Shown: positions 32,592 through 41,993, counted from the first letter of the stretch. The stretch: 64,000 bases of DNA from Candidatus Latescibacterota bacterium (GCA_022819745.1 JAJEGS010000039.1:124001-188000), one strand, 5' to 3'. The notes: generated from the sequence alone by a model not told the origin. Translations and numbers: made by a program.

Positions 32592-34268
32592 ATGCATTTC
32601 TTTTTTCTCCTACTCATTTCCTCACGGCTCTTAGCTGTCGAAGGACGGGCAGCAGAAAGTCGAGTTCAGTTCGTAGATGTAGCGGAGGAAGTGGGAGTGG
32701 TAGCACAGAACGTCTCCGGGGACAGCGAGCAGACGTACTTAGTCGATAGCATGATGGGAGGATCGGCTTTTTTCGACTACGACCAAGACGGCGATGTGGA
32801 TTTGTACATCTTGAACGGGTCGAAGGTGGTTGGCTTTCCAGACCGAGAGCACCCGCGCAATACCTTTTATAGAAACGAGCACGGTAAATTCGTCGATGCT
32901 ACCGACGAAGCGAACTTGGGCGACGCAGGCTGGGGTATGGGATGCGTCGGCGGCGATTACGACAACGATGGCGACTTGGACATCTATATAGCCAACTACG
33001 GCAGGAACGTACTGTACGCTAACCAAGGCGACGGGACTTTTGTCGATGTGACCGAGTACGCCCAAGTAGGAGACGAGCGATTCGGCACAGGATGCGCCTT
33101 CCTCGATTACGATGGCGATGGATATCTAGATCTGTACGTAGCCAACTATGTCGATTTCAAGCACTTTCTGCAGACCACTCCCAATAGGTCCTATATGTGG
33201 AAAGGTTTAAGGGTTCACTTCGGACCGCGCGGAATGAAGGGAAGTGGGGATATCCTATATCGCAACCAAGGCGACGGGACTTTTGCCGATGTGACCGTGG
33301 AGGCGCGGGTGGTGGACCAAGATAAGCTGTACGGTATGGGCGTGATCGGCGGCGATTACGACCGGGACGGCGATGTGGACATCTATGTGGCCAACGACAC
33401 AGGGCCCAACTTCCTTTATCAGAACCAAGGCGACGGGACTTTTGCCGATATCGGCTGGATGATCGGTGCTGCCTATGATGAAAGCGGCGAAGCCCAAGGC
33501 TGTATGGGCATTGCCTATGGAGATTACGACAACGACCTGTATCAAGACATATTAGTCACCAACTTCTGGGAGCAGACCAACACGCTTTACCACAACGACC
33601 GCGGCACATTCTTTTCCGACCTCAGCTTTGACGCCGGCGTGGGCAAGGAGAGTTTCCAGTTTTTGGCTTGGGGCACCGAGTTTTTCGACTATGACAACGA
33701 CGGCGATAAAGATCTTTTCGTCGCCAATGGGCACCTCTTCCCACAATTGGACAGAGCCAATCTAGGCACTAGCTATGCCCAGACCAATCAACTCTTTGAA
33801 AATTTGGGCGATGGCACCTTCGCGGAGGTATCGCAGGTATCGGGGGAGGGCTTAGAAATTAAAAAAGTGAGCAGAGGAGCTTCCTTCGGGGATTACGACG
33901 ACGATGGGGATCTAGATATATTTGTCCTAAATCTAAACGATCGCCCCACTTTGTTGCGCAACGACGGAGGCAATGAGAACAACTGGTTAATGGTCAAGAC
34001 TATAGGCACTGAAAGCAACAGAGACGGCATAGGGGCTAGAATTGAGGTCCGCAGTGGAGAACTCACGCAAAGCGCCGAAATTCGGAGTGGTGCCAGCTAT
34101 CTCTCGCACAATGACTTGAGGGCCCATTTCGGCTTGGGGCAGAGAGAGGCCATCGACTTGCTGGTAGTGCGCTGGCCAAGTGGCCTACAAGAACGATTTG
34201 AAAATCTCTCTGCCAACAGGCTCGTGGTGCTGCAAGAGGGCGAGGGCATTGTTCACATAGATCAATAG
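32592..34268 (+). CDS. Secreted FG-GAP/ASPIC-UnbV (CRTAC1-type) protein
   Basis: The 558-residue protein has a signal peptide (HFFFLLLISSRLLAVEGRAA). Seven FG-GAP loops follow (DYDQDGDVDLYI, DYDNDGDLDIYI, DYDGDGYLDLYV, DYDRDGDVDIYV, DYDNDLYQDILV, DYDNDGDKDLFV and DYDDDGDLDIFV), forming a calcium-binding beta-propeller of the integrin-alpha type. An ASPIC/UnbV domain closes the protein (about residues 465-545, with NRDGIGARIEVRSGE and DLRAHFGLGQ). It starts 15 bases after the TPR gene. The loop DYDNDLYQD lacks the central glycine and may bind calcium weakly. The 46418-48106 gene is a close structural paralogue. Confidence 0.92.
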   Translation: MHFFFLLLISSRLLAVEGRAAESRVQFVDVAEEVGVVAQNVSGDSEQTYLVDSMMGGSAFFDYDQDGDVDLYILNGSKVVGFPDREHPRNTFYRNEHGKFVDATDEANLGDAGWGMGCVGGDYDNDGDLDIYIANYGRNVLYANQGDGTFVDVTEYAQVGDERFGTGCAFLDYDGDGYLDLYVANYVDFKHFLQTTPNRSYMWKGLRVHFGPRGMKGSGDILYRNQGDGTFADVTVEARVVDQDKLYGMGVIGGDYDRDGDVDIYVANDTGPNFLYQNQGDGTFADIGWMIGAAYDESGEAQGCMGIAYGDYDNDLYQDILVTNFWEQTNTLYHNDRGTFFSDLSFDAGVGKESFQFLAWGTEFFDYDNDGDKDLFVANGHLFPQLDRANLGTSYAQTNQLFENLGDGTFAEVSQVSGEGLEIKKVSRGASFGDYDDDGDLDIFVLNLNDRPTLLRNDGGNENNWLMVKTIGTESNRDGIGARIEVRSGELTQSAEIRSGASYLSHNDLRAHFGLGQREAIDLLVVRWPSGLQERFENLSANRLVVLQEGEGIVHIDQ

Positions 34269-34555
34269 TTCGTACACTTTTGCGATTTCGGCCCAATTTT
34301 ATAGAAATTTTTCATATATAAATATCTATAAATACATAACTTATGTCTTTAGAATTGCGAATTTCATAAAAACAATGCTTTACAAGAATCAGCTTGATTT
34401 CCCAGTCTTATTTCTTTATTAATACGTATTAATACGTTATTTTGTAGCTTCGCTTACCTTGCTACCGAAAAATATTTGAAAGGAGGAGACAAAACCCCTT
34501 TGAGCAACCAACTGCTAAAAAAGCAGTTTTCTCACACAAGAAAGGATTTTGGGTG
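34269..34555. other. AT-rich intergenic region with a 16-bp palindrome and a hairpin
   Basis: This 287-base gap is clearly more AT-rich than its surroundings. It holds two tandem copies of TATTAATACG (34417-34426 and 34427-34436), inside which ATTAATACGTATTAAT (34418-34433) is a perfect 16-bp palindrome. A small hairpin, AACTGCT (34510-34516) with AGCAGTT (34522-34528), sits just before the next gene, and AAAGGA (34541-34546) is its ribosome site. No terminator is visible after the upstream gene. It looks like a regulatory region for the surface-protein cluster. Confidence 0.6.
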
Positions 34556-35482
34556 ATGAGCAGAGCAACGAGTTGTAGCTTCTTGGCATTGAGTTTTGTC
34601 CTTTTCACCGTCGTGGCCAGTTCGGCTCACCTGCGGACAGACAGAAACTGGGCCGCGGTTCAAGTGCCTATTGGCGTCGATGGCATACGAGATGTCCAGA
34701 TGGACGGAGATATAAGTGAATGGGACAACGTACCCTCGGTCTTCTGGGTAACCCATGAGGATCTGATCGAGACTGTCACCGGCACCCAAGGGGATCCCGA
34801 CCCTTCCAATCTAGCCGAGCGCATCATTTTTGGTTGGAGTCCAGTGACCAACATCCTGTATTTCATGGAGGAACGGTTCGACGACTTCTTTTACGGAACC
34901 ATCGAGAACAATTTCGATACGGTTGAGGTGACCTTGGACTTCGACCACAGCGGCGACGCCATCTTCCAGAATGTACAATCGGCGGATTTGGATCCGGAAA
35001 GGTGGGAAGGGGCCCTATCCCAGAATTACCGCTACACGCTACACCAAGAAAATCACATGTGGCTCTGGGGTGGAGCTCCGTGGGCTGGAGTCGAGCCTTA
35101 TTCCGGTGCCAAGTGGAGTTTTGAAGGCGATATCAACGGCGGGGCCGGAACCCTATTTATGGAGATGTGGTTCACTCCCTTCGACGATTTGCCTACTAGC
35201 TCTACGGGCATAGATGACGAAGATGTGATCGTCCACACTATGCAGGCAGGCGAAATCATGGGTATTGGTTTTGCCGTTCAGGACGATGACAACGGTGCCG
35301 AAGGCTCGTACAACGGCTACTGGACCAATAGCGGCGACACAGAAATCTATTTCAAAGCCACCGCTATGGTTGACTATGTCCTGCTCCCCTTTGATGAGAG
35401 CATCTGGGTAGCGGGCGAAGACGTAGGCACCGCCGTCGAGTCGGATAGCTGGGGGGACATCAAGGCGAGTTTTTCCCGCTAA
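34556..35482 (+). CDS. Secreted CBM9/DOMON-like protein
   Basis: The frame starts with GTG at 34553 and ATG at 34556. I use the ATG, nine bases after AAAGGA. The 308-residue product has a signal peptide (SRATSCSFLALSFVLFTVVA, cleavage near SSAH). The mature part begins with the D-G-D-I-S-E-W motif (VQMDGDISEWDNVPSVFW) that opens many CBM9/DOMON-like beta-sandwich domains, then continues with FGWSPVTNILYFMEERFDDF and VEVTLDFDHSGDA. A strong terminator follows. It lies just before three discoidin/FlgD-tail proteins and may be the first gene of that surface system or a separate unit. No catalytic residues were recognised. Confidence 0.75.
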   Translation: MSRATSCSFLALSFVLFTVVASSAHLRTDRNWAAVQVPIGVDGIRDVQMDGDISEWDNVPSVFWVTHEDLIETVTGTQGDPDPSNLAERIIFGWSPVTNILYFMEERFDDFFYGTIENNFDTVEVTLDFDHSGDAIFQNVQSADLDPERWEGALSQNYRYTLHQENHMWLWGGAPWAGVEPYSGAKWSFEGDINGGAGTLFMEMWFTPFDDLPTSSTGIDDEDVIVHTMQAGEIMGIGFAVQDDDNGAEGSYNGYWTNSGDTEIYFKATAMVDYVLLPFDESIWVAGEDVGTAVESDSWGDIKASFSR

Positions 35483-35512
35483 GGAGAACAAGTAAAAGAA
35501 AATGAGCAGTTT

Positions 35513-35542
35513 GGGGGCGAGGTCATCTTCGCCCCCTTTTTT
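35513..35542 (+). terminator. Intrinsic terminator
   Basis: GGGGGCGA (35513-35520) pairs perfectly with TCGCCCCC (35529-35536) across an eight-base loop and is followed by six T's (35537-35542). It separates the CBM9/DOMON-like gene from the three-paralogue cluster. Transcription of the cluster must therefore begin just after it or read through. Confidence 0.93.
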
Positions 35543-35566
35543 AATAATTTTGCCAAAGGATTGGGC

Positions 35567-37516
35567 ATGCTCTCACCTAAGTCAATAGGGGTCCTGTTAC
35601 TCGCGTTACTAGGTGTCGGCCTCTGCCCCCAAAATGTCTCCGGCGTGGTTATTTACAGAATTGGTACGCCTTTTTCAACAACAGAAAAAGACAGTCTTGC
35701 AGGCCTCGGCATCGACTTCATCGAAATCGACTGGTCGGTCTCCCAACTGCAGGATGCCCTTGAGTTGGACTCTTTGCAGACGGGTTCACTACAACCCAAC
35801 TACTTTGATGAGGACGAGGACATCGCCGCGACCCTCTTGAGCAGGGGTGGCTGGGTACGGGTGCGGCTTTTCGCCAATCAAAATAAACTGATTGGAGAGG
35901 TCTTGGTCGATGGCGACCCGACTACGGGCCTCACGTGGCCGGCCGTAGCTCCAGAGAGCTTTCAGGTGGGCACCTCGCGGACCCTCAGTGAACAATTGAC
36001 TTTTGATTTAGGCGGGCGATTTCTCATCCGGGAAGTGAGATTTCGTCCCCTAGCGGAAAAGCCAGAGCATTTTGTGGAGCGGCTCTCCATTGGCTCTCTC
36101 GATGAGAGGCTGGTCAATATTGGCAACAGAATGTCCTACTTCCCGACCGTAGCCGAAGTAAAAGAAAATACCGAACCTGAAGTCAGCGTAATTTTAGACC
36201 CGCCGCTATCGACTCAAACGGTCCAATTGCTGATTTTTCGCGACACCCCCAAGGAAATAGGGCTCGCCGATTTTGAACTCTACGGCGGTGGTTTCTTAGC
36301 CCGCGCCTCGTATGAGTCCGAAGTAGTCGATCTAGGCGGCTTGGCCAGTTGGGGTGAGATGCGCTGGTCGGGTCGGCAAGATACGGACGCCCGGGTCAAT
36401 ATCCGCACCCGGACGGGCGCAGACTCACATCCCGACATTTTTTGGCAGCTTCGACCCGAGCAGCGAGATAGCGTGCAATTTCTCGATGGCGGTGGCGACT
36501 TGACCCTGAGCGAATACAAGCGCCGCTACAGCAAGCTGCTCGATGTTCTCAAGCCGGTAAAACCCCAGGATAGAGTGAGCCCCGATACGGAAAACTGGAG
36601 TTTCTGGTCCAGTCCCTATCTGTTTGAAAATTCGGGGACCAGCATCGTTTCCCCTAGTCCCCGCCAATTCCTCCAGCTCAAAGTGGACTTCTTTTCTACT
36701 ATCGAAGATGGAGGCAAGATCGATTATGTCGAGTTTAGGGCCTCAGTGCCGCCGGCTGTGCACGGCTTAGTGGGAGAAATTTTCCCGGTGGATACCCAAG
36801 TGGGGCAAGCGACGCATTTCACCTATTTCATCCGGCCGACCATCCGGGCCAGCGACACAGGCTTTGACGGCGTAGAGATTTCCACGCCGTCAGGGGTGGT
36901 TTCAGTCGATTCGCTGCGCATAGATGGCATCAACTACGATGACTTTACTTGGGCGAGAACCACAGATGGCTTGGGTTTTGAGCTCAACTTTCCGCGCAAG
37001 CTGGAGCCGACCGACAGCGGGGCCCTGATCGAGGTGGTGTTCAACGCGCCGGTATTGCGGGAAGTGGGCACGCTGTTTACTGGTAAAGTGTTCAATAGCG
37101 CCGAGCCGAACGAGGTGCGCCAGCGCATCAACCCAGGCAACGCCGCCGATGAGGTAGAGAGCGACGGGATCGCAGTAAAAACATCGCTGAGCAGTTCACT
37201 GATATTTGCGCCGCAGATTGGGCCCAATCCTTTTACGCCCAACGGCGATGCCATTAACGATGTGGTGCATATTTCCTATAAGCTCTTGCGAGTAACGTCC
37301 CAAGTTCCGGTCTCCGTGGAAATCTTCGACCTGTCCGGTCGGCTAGTTAAGCAAATATACGCTGGAGACATTTCCATCGGAGAGTATTCTCATCCTTGGA
37401 ATGGGACGGACCGCTCTAACCAGCTAGTGCCTCCGGGACTCTACTTATATCGAATAGCGGTAGATATCCAAGCGGAAGAGGGGATCAAGAGCGGCGTTAT
37501 CGCCGTGGCCTATTGA
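35567..37516 (+). CDS. Secreted surface protein A: discoidin-like region with FlgD/CHU_C-like C-terminus
   Basis: Start ATG 35567, six bases after AAAGGA; a TTG at 35561 is too close to that site. The 649-residue product has a signal peptide ending near QNVSG. A discoidin-like beta-sandwich region (TFDLGGRFLIREVRFRPLAE and ADFELYGGGF) is followed by the block conserved in the next two genes (NIRTRTGADSH, SFWSSPYLFENSGT, SPSPRQFLQLKV, VGEIFPVD and a Gly-Phe-Asp motif). The C-terminal FlgD/CHU_C-like domain has FTPNGDAINDVV and VEIFDLSGRLVKQIYAGD, ending in VAY. Such tails are found on secreted proteins of FCB bacteria, where some act as sorting signals. Function unknown. Confidence 0.85.
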   Translation: MLSPKSIGVLLLALLGVGLCPQNVSGVVIYRIGTPFSTTEKDSLAGLGIDFIEIDWSVSQLQDALELDSLQTGSLQPNYFDEDEDIAATLLSRGGWVRVRLFANQNKLIGEVLVDGDPTTGLTWPAVAPESFQVGTSRTLSEQLTFDLGGRFLIREVRFRPLAEKPEHFVERLSIGSLDERLVNIGNRMSYFPTVAEVKENTEPEVSVILDPPLSTQTVQLLIFRDTPKEIGLADFELYGGGFLARASYESEVVDLGGLASWGEMRWSGRQDTDARVNIRTRTGADSHPDIFWQLRPEQRDSVQFLDGGGDLTLSEYKRRYSKLLDVLKPVKPQDRVSPDTENWSFWSSPYLFENSGTSIVSPSPRQFLQLKVDFFSTIEDGGKIDYVEFRASVPPAVHGLVGEIFPVDTQVGQATHFTYFIRPTIRASDTGFDGVEISTPSGVVSVDSLRIDGINYDDFTWARTTDGLGFELNFPRKLEPTDSGALIEVVFNAPVLREVGTLFTGKVFNSAEPNEVRQRINPGNAADEVESDGIAVKTSLSSSLIFAPQIGPNPFTPNGDAINDVVHISYKLLRVTSQVPVSVEIFDLSGRLVKQIYAGDISIGEYSHPWNGTDRSNQLVPPGLYLYRIAVDIQAEEGIKSGVIAVAY

Positions 37517-37555
37517 TCTTTAGTTGCTTCCCAGATAAGTACGTGAGAAACCCCA

Positions 37556-40204
37556 ATGCATGCATGGCAGAAAACATTCAAGCTGGTGAGCACTAGCTTG
37601 GTCTGTCTCTTAGGTAGGATGATCCTAGGCGAAGTGGCTTGGGGGCAAGAGGGCTTTTCTATCCAAGACGGCACGGCTATTGTCGAGTCCGAGGATCACT
37701 GGGCTCGTTGGCAGTCGGTGGCAAAGACCATCCAAATCACCGAGGAGGGCGTAAAACCAGCCTTTATACGCAAAAGTACCAAGATCGAAGTAGATGGCGT
37801 TGAACAGGTAGTCCCCGGCATTAATGCGGTTTTGAATGCCTCCGAGTTCGGCGGCGGGATATGGGATGCCGGCTCCAATCGCTTGAGCGCAGAAAACCTC
37901 ATGGACGGCAGGATGGACACCTACTGGGAGCCGGATACTTCCACCCCCCTTAGAGATTGGTGGGTGCAAATCGATTTAGGGCGGGCCGTATCGGCCAATA
38001 AGATCGTCCTCAAGTTTGTCGGAGAGGATTTGGGAGACCCCTTTCTCCAATTCAAGGTTCTAACCTCTCAGGGGGAGACGATCATTGGCCCGCTGGTGTA
38101 CAGGAAACGCTTCTCAACAAACAAACCCATCAAGAATGAACGGGTCTTTGAAGTCGATTTGACCAACCAGTTGCCCACCAAATGGACACAGGTGCGCGGG
38201 GATTTTACCGGCGATGTGATCAGATTTGTCTCTGTCGGCGTCACAGACAGCGATCTTGGCAAGGCAAGACAAGTCTCCCAGTCCGCTTACGAGAATCTCG
38301 GCCCCGACCAACAAGGCGATATAGAATACTTCCGCCGAGAAACCTCGGGCAGGCTGAGATTATTGGCAGGACGCGAGGATTGGGAAGCCTTGGCCGGCGC
38401 AGATAGTCAAGGCCCTGTCATCTACTACCGCCGCGAGCTGCCTCGATTGGCGGAAGTGGAAGTCTGGTCTATAGGCGATAATATCGGCGTTGGAGTCCTA
38501 GAACGGGGTGGCAAGGTAACGAGTTGGGAAAACAACGGGGCTGAGGATGTGGTGGTTGACGGGGTGATATATAGTGTAGATAAGGCGTTGTACTGGCCCG
38601 CTCAAGGAGGGTACAATCCCGATAGGCTGCTACCTTCGGAGCCACCAGATGTCGAGCGTGCCTTAGTGGTGGATCTGGGAGGGGCCTTCTTCTTGGACAA
38701 TGTCCGCGTGCTCCAAGCCAGCAGTCGGCCTCCTGGGCCTTTTCGCGCCTACCGCATCGAAGTCTCAGATGGTTCCACCAATGCTGGCGGAAGCCTGGCG
38801 TGGAAAACAGTAGGATCGCTCGACAATATCAATGGGAACGAATCGTACCACGATTTTAAGTTTCCACTCACCAAAGTCGAGCATTTTTCTTTTACCTATA
38901 AGCTCCATATAAGGGCCGGTCGTCACGGCTTGTCAGAGATTCAGTTTTTCGGCGAGGGATACATGCCCGAGGCTCGAATCGAATCTGTCTTTGACGGGCC
39001 TTCGGCGTTCATAGAATTAGGGGCCACTCCCCAAAATTTGGCATCTATAGAATGGGATGCAGATACACCGCCGGGTACAGACATTATTCTCCAGACCCGC
39101 ACCGGCAATACGATCAAAACTACTACGCTCTACTATAAAAAGAATGGTGAGTTATTTCCGGGCACCGAAGAAGAAGCAGCGGAAGCGCACGCTACGGACA
39201 AAAAGTTCTTTGGAGATGCCTCTGTTGGGCCCGTCGTTACCCAGACCAACCCGGGCAGCGATTGGAGCGGTTGGAGTCAACGCTATTTCAATTCGGGAGA
39301 CAAAATCACCTCGCCCAGTCCGCGTAAATTCGTCGCCATCCGAGCGACCTTTCTCACGGACAACCCCCTCGTGGCCGCTACACTGCGCTGGGTGAAACTC
39401 AACTTTGTAGCGCCAGTCGCCAAAACAATTGTTGGCGAAGTGCTGCCCCCTCAACTAGAGACGATTGGCGCGGAGCAACTGTTTTCCTATTTCGTCCGCA
39501 CGACCTTCGAGCCAGCCAACGAGGGTTTTGACGAGATTCTCATTGAAGCTCCCTCTAGCGTCAAAATGAAATTCAAGCAAGCCCACCTGAGCCTCACAGG
39601 GCAGCCGACTCAAACCTATACCGCCCAAAGCGAAGACTTTGAGGTCGTGTCTGATGATTCCGATTCGCTTTGGGTGCGTTTGCCTACTCCCATCAAGGGC
39701 GAGGCCGCGTTGGTCGAGCTTCAGTTTGCGGCGACCATATTCGATTTTACCACATTCTTCAATGGCTCTATCGGCCATTCTGCCATTCCCAATTCGTGGC
39801 AAAGAGTGGACCCAGGCGATGCAAACGAGATCACAGATAGTGAAAAAACCGTGATCCTAGCCCTTGAAAGAGGAGCAGTACTGGGGGATATCGAAGTCAG
39901 AAATAAAATCTTCACCCCTAATGGCGACGGCATCAACGATGATATGGCTGTGAGTTTTTCACTCATGCGGGTGAAGGCATCAACGCCGTTACAGGTGCAA
40001 ATATACGATCTAGGTGGGCGTCTCGTTCACCAACTACGCGAAGAGTACATAACTACGGGACGACATTCCGTGGTTTGGACCGGAGTCGATGCCTCCGGAG
40101 CTTTGGTGGCCCCTGGCATATATGTGCTGAGGATCGACACTAAGGTCGATTCAAAATCGAGTAGAAATACCTCGGACTACCGCTTAGTACATGTCTCCTA
40201 TTGA
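37556..40204 (+). CDS. Secreted surface protein B: F5/8-type-C-like discoidin domains with FlgD/CHU_C-like C-terminus
   Basis: This 882-residue paralogue of A has a signal peptide (near residues 8-30). The first discoidin domain (about residues 80-190) is clear: NAVLNASEFGGGIWDAGSNR, LMDGRMDTYWEPDTS, WWVQIDLGR and LQFKVLTSQGETIIGPLVYR. A second follows (about residues 300-470). The shared block is IILQTRTGNTIK, WSGWSQRYFNSGDKITSPSP, FVAIRATF, VGEVLPPQ and EGFDEILIEAPS. The FlgD-type tail has IFTPNGDGINDDMAVSFSLM and VQIYDLGGRLVHQL, ending in VSY. Discoidin domains usually bind glycans or lipids. It overlaps no other strong start, but its stop lies inside the longest frame of protein C. Confidence 0.87.
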   Translation: MHAWQKTFKLVSTSLVCLLGRMILGEVAWGQEGFSIQDGTAIVESEDHWARWQSVAKTIQITEEGVKPAFIRKSTKIEVDGVEQVVPGINAVLNASEFGGGIWDAGSNRLSAENLMDGRMDTYWEPDTSTPLRDWWVQIDLGRAVSANKIVLKFVGEDLGDPFLQFKVLTSQGETIIGPLVYRKRFSTNKPIKNERVFEVDLTNQLPTKWTQVRGDFTGDVIRFVSVGVTDSDLGKARQVSQSAYENLGPDQQGDIEYFRRETSGRLRLLAGREDWEALAGADSQGPVIYYRRELPRLAEVEVWSIGDNIGVGVLERGGKVTSWENNGAEDVVVDGVIYSVDKALYWPAQGGYNPDRLLPSEPPDVERALVVDLGGAFFLDNVRVLQASSRPPGPFRAYRIEVSDGSTNAGGSLAWKTVGSLDNINGNESYHDFKFPLTKVEHFSFTYKLHIRAGRHGLSEIQFFGEGYMPEARIESVFDGPSAFIELGATPQNLASIEWDADTPPGTDIILQTRTGNTIKTTTLYYKKNGELFPGTEEEAAEAHATDKKFFGDASVGPVVTQTNPGSDWSGWSQRYFNSGDKITSPSPRKFVAIRATFLTDNPLVAATLRWVKLNFVAPVAKTIVGEVLPPQLETIGAEQLFSYFVRTTFEPANEGFDEILIEAPSSVKMKFKQAHLSLTGQPTQTYTAQSEDFEVVSDDSDSLWVRLPTPIKGEAALVELQFAATIFDFTTFFNGSIGHSAIPNSWQRVDPGDANEITDSEKTVILALERGAVLGDIEVRNKIFTPNGDGINDDMAVSFSLMRVKASTPLQVQIYDLGGRLVHQLREEYITTGRHSVVWTGVDASGALVAPGIYVLRIDTKVDSKSSRNTSDYRLVHVSY

Positions 40205-40229
40205 TCTTCTGCGATCCGAGAGGAACAGA

Positions 40230-41954
40230 TTGAACGAACCATCGTTGGTCAAGATCGCGCTATTAGCGTTTTCTTGTCTATTGCAGGGACTTGCGCCGAC
40301 CCAAAGCCATGGGGAGACAATCGTCATTGGCGGCGGTCCAGGCACCCTAGCGTGGAATGACCATTATTCCGCGACATCGGTTATTGATTTCGACACCAGT
40401 CCCGGCCAGATTCAGCCTGCTCAGACAGGTCCCGAAGACAATATCGTCCTGAAAATATTTGAAAGAGGAGGGACCGTAACGTCGCCCAATGCGAGGATAA
40501 TACTCGAAATATCCTCGAGTCTTTTGAATGAACAATTGGCGCATATGGTCAGTGGCGATACGACCAAGGCTTTTGAAGTGAAGGGCGGTTCCCCCACAGG
40601 CGTTATATTCAGACTAGATTTGGGCGAGCGCTTCGGGGTCAATAGGATCAAGTTTTTCCCGCGTAAGGGATTTGAAGAATTTTTCCTGAAAGGCTATGAA
40701 CTGCTGCTGAACGACGGCAGCGAGGAGCAGAAAACCCTAGCCGGGACACCGGATTTCAAGGTTTTTAAAACCGAGGAACGCAACCTCAAGCCGACCGTTG
40801 ATCTGACCGTCCCTCTGCAGTTTGTTCGTTTCATAGAGGTGAAGCAACTGGTGCGAGGGGAGTGGGAAATTGACGAGTTTCAAGTCTTTGGTGCGGGTTT
40901 TGCCTCTACGGCATCATATACCTCAATAGTATTTGATCGAGAGCAGCCCACTGTCTTTGGCGACATAACATGGGCCAGGGGGAGCATCGGCGAACCAACA
41001 AAAACGGATGCCATCCTAGTGACCCGGAGTGGCAACACACCAGATCCCAGCGATTCGCTGTCCTGGAGTGCTTGGTCCTCCCCCTATCCGGCCGGAGTCC
41101 GCACGGCGATTGAATCACCAGCCCCACGTCGTTTTTTTCAGTTTCATTTACTCCTTAAGACCAGCGATATTCTAGCCGCGGCTACAGTTGATTCCCTCTC
41201 CTTTGAGATGTCTCCTGCCCTAGCCGACTCGCTGGTGGGCGAGATATGGCCTCAACGTGCCCTGATCGGGCAGAATACTCCCTTTACCTATGCCGTGAGA
41301 ACCGTCAACAGCCGCGGCTTTGACCGTCTCGAACTAAAAACTATGGCACCGGTAGATGTAGTGCGCTCCGTTCAAATAGACGGAACCGATGTCGAATGGG
41401 AAAAGACGGATACAGAAGATGGGGTCCAAATTAGCTTCCCCCGGATTGTGGGAGACCGCACCTTGCAAGTGGTCTTTGAGAATGTGGCTTTGCAGTACAA
41501 TACCTTTTTTGCCGGCAGAGTCTCCGATAGCCAAGAACCGGACAATCTACCCCAAGTAGTCACCGAGGGAGACGCAGTCTCTGATTTTGAGGCACAGGGA
41601 GATGACCTTTCGGTCGAGATCTCAGTGGGCAAAGACCTCATCCATTCCATGGAAGTAGCTCCTCTTCCTTTCACGCCCAACGGCGATGGCCTAAATGATG
41701 AAGTCCTAGTGACCTACGACATCGTCAACCTGACGGGAGGTGCTTTGGTTTCGGTGGAGATCTACGATCTTTCTGGCAGACGTATAAAGGCAATCTATTC
41801 AGGCTTGGATCCCAGTAGGAGATACCAAAGGGCTTGGGATGGAACGGACGAGAGCGGTGCCAAGGTGCTACCTGGAATCTATATGGTGCGAGTGGAAATT
41901 GATGCAGATTCAGGGGCCGAGAGTAAGACGCAAATTGTCCCAGTAGTCTATTGA
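40230..41954 (+). CDS. Secreted surface protein C: shared block with FlgD/CHU_C-like C-terminus
   Basis: The frame is open from an ATG at 40191 that overlaps protein B by 14 bases. I prefer the TTG at 40230, which has AGAGGA about six bases upstream and begins a signal peptide (NEPSLVKIALLAFSCLLQGL, cleavage near QSHG), giving 574 residues. It has a discoidin-like part (LDLGERFGVNRIKFFPRKGF and WEIDEFQVFGAGF), the shared block (ILVTRSGNTPDPSDS, WSAWSSPYPAG, ESPAPRRFFQFH, VGEIWPQR and RGFDRLEL) and the tail PFTPNGDGLNDEVLVTYDIV, IYDLSGRRIKAIYSG, ending in PVVY. It is the shortest of the three paralogues and lacks the second discoidin region of B. Confidence 0.85.
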   Translation: MNEPSLVKIALLAFSCLLQGLAPTQSHGETIVIGGGPGTLAWNDHYSATSVIDFDTSPGQIQPAQTGPEDNIVLKIFERGGTVTSPNARIILEISSSLLNEQLAHMVSGDTTKAFEVKGGSPTGVIFRLDLGERFGVNRIKFFPRKGFEEFFLKGYELLLNDGSEEQKTLAGTPDFKVFKTEERNLKPTVDLTVPLQFVRFIEVKQLVRGEWEIDEFQVFGAGFASTASYTSIVFDREQPTVFGDITWARGSIGEPTKTDAILVTRSGNTPDPSDSLSWSAWSSPYPAGVRTAIESPAPRRFFQFHLLLKTSDILAAATVDSLSFEMSPALADSLVGEIWPQRALIGQNTPFTYAVRTVNSRGFDRLELKTMAPVDVVRSVQIDGTDVEWEKTDTEDGVQISFPRIVGDRTLQVVFENVALQYNTFFAGRVSDSQEPDNLPQVVTEGDAVSDFEAQGDDLSVEISVGKDLIHSMEVAPLPFTPNGDGLNDEVLVTYDIVNLTGGALVSVEIYDLSGRRIKAIYSGLDPSRRYQRAWDGTDESGAKVLPGIYMVRVEIDADSGAESKTQIVPVVY

Positions 41955-41993
41955 TTATTCCCAATTTTATCTGAAAGCTAGGGTGGAACTCTC

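Noticed and set aside
34510..34530. Intrinsic terminator after the 32592-34268 gene
   Set aside because: The AACTGCT/AGCAGTT stem is weak, the T-run is only about four bases and it sits close to the next gene's ribosome site; kept as a hairpin only.
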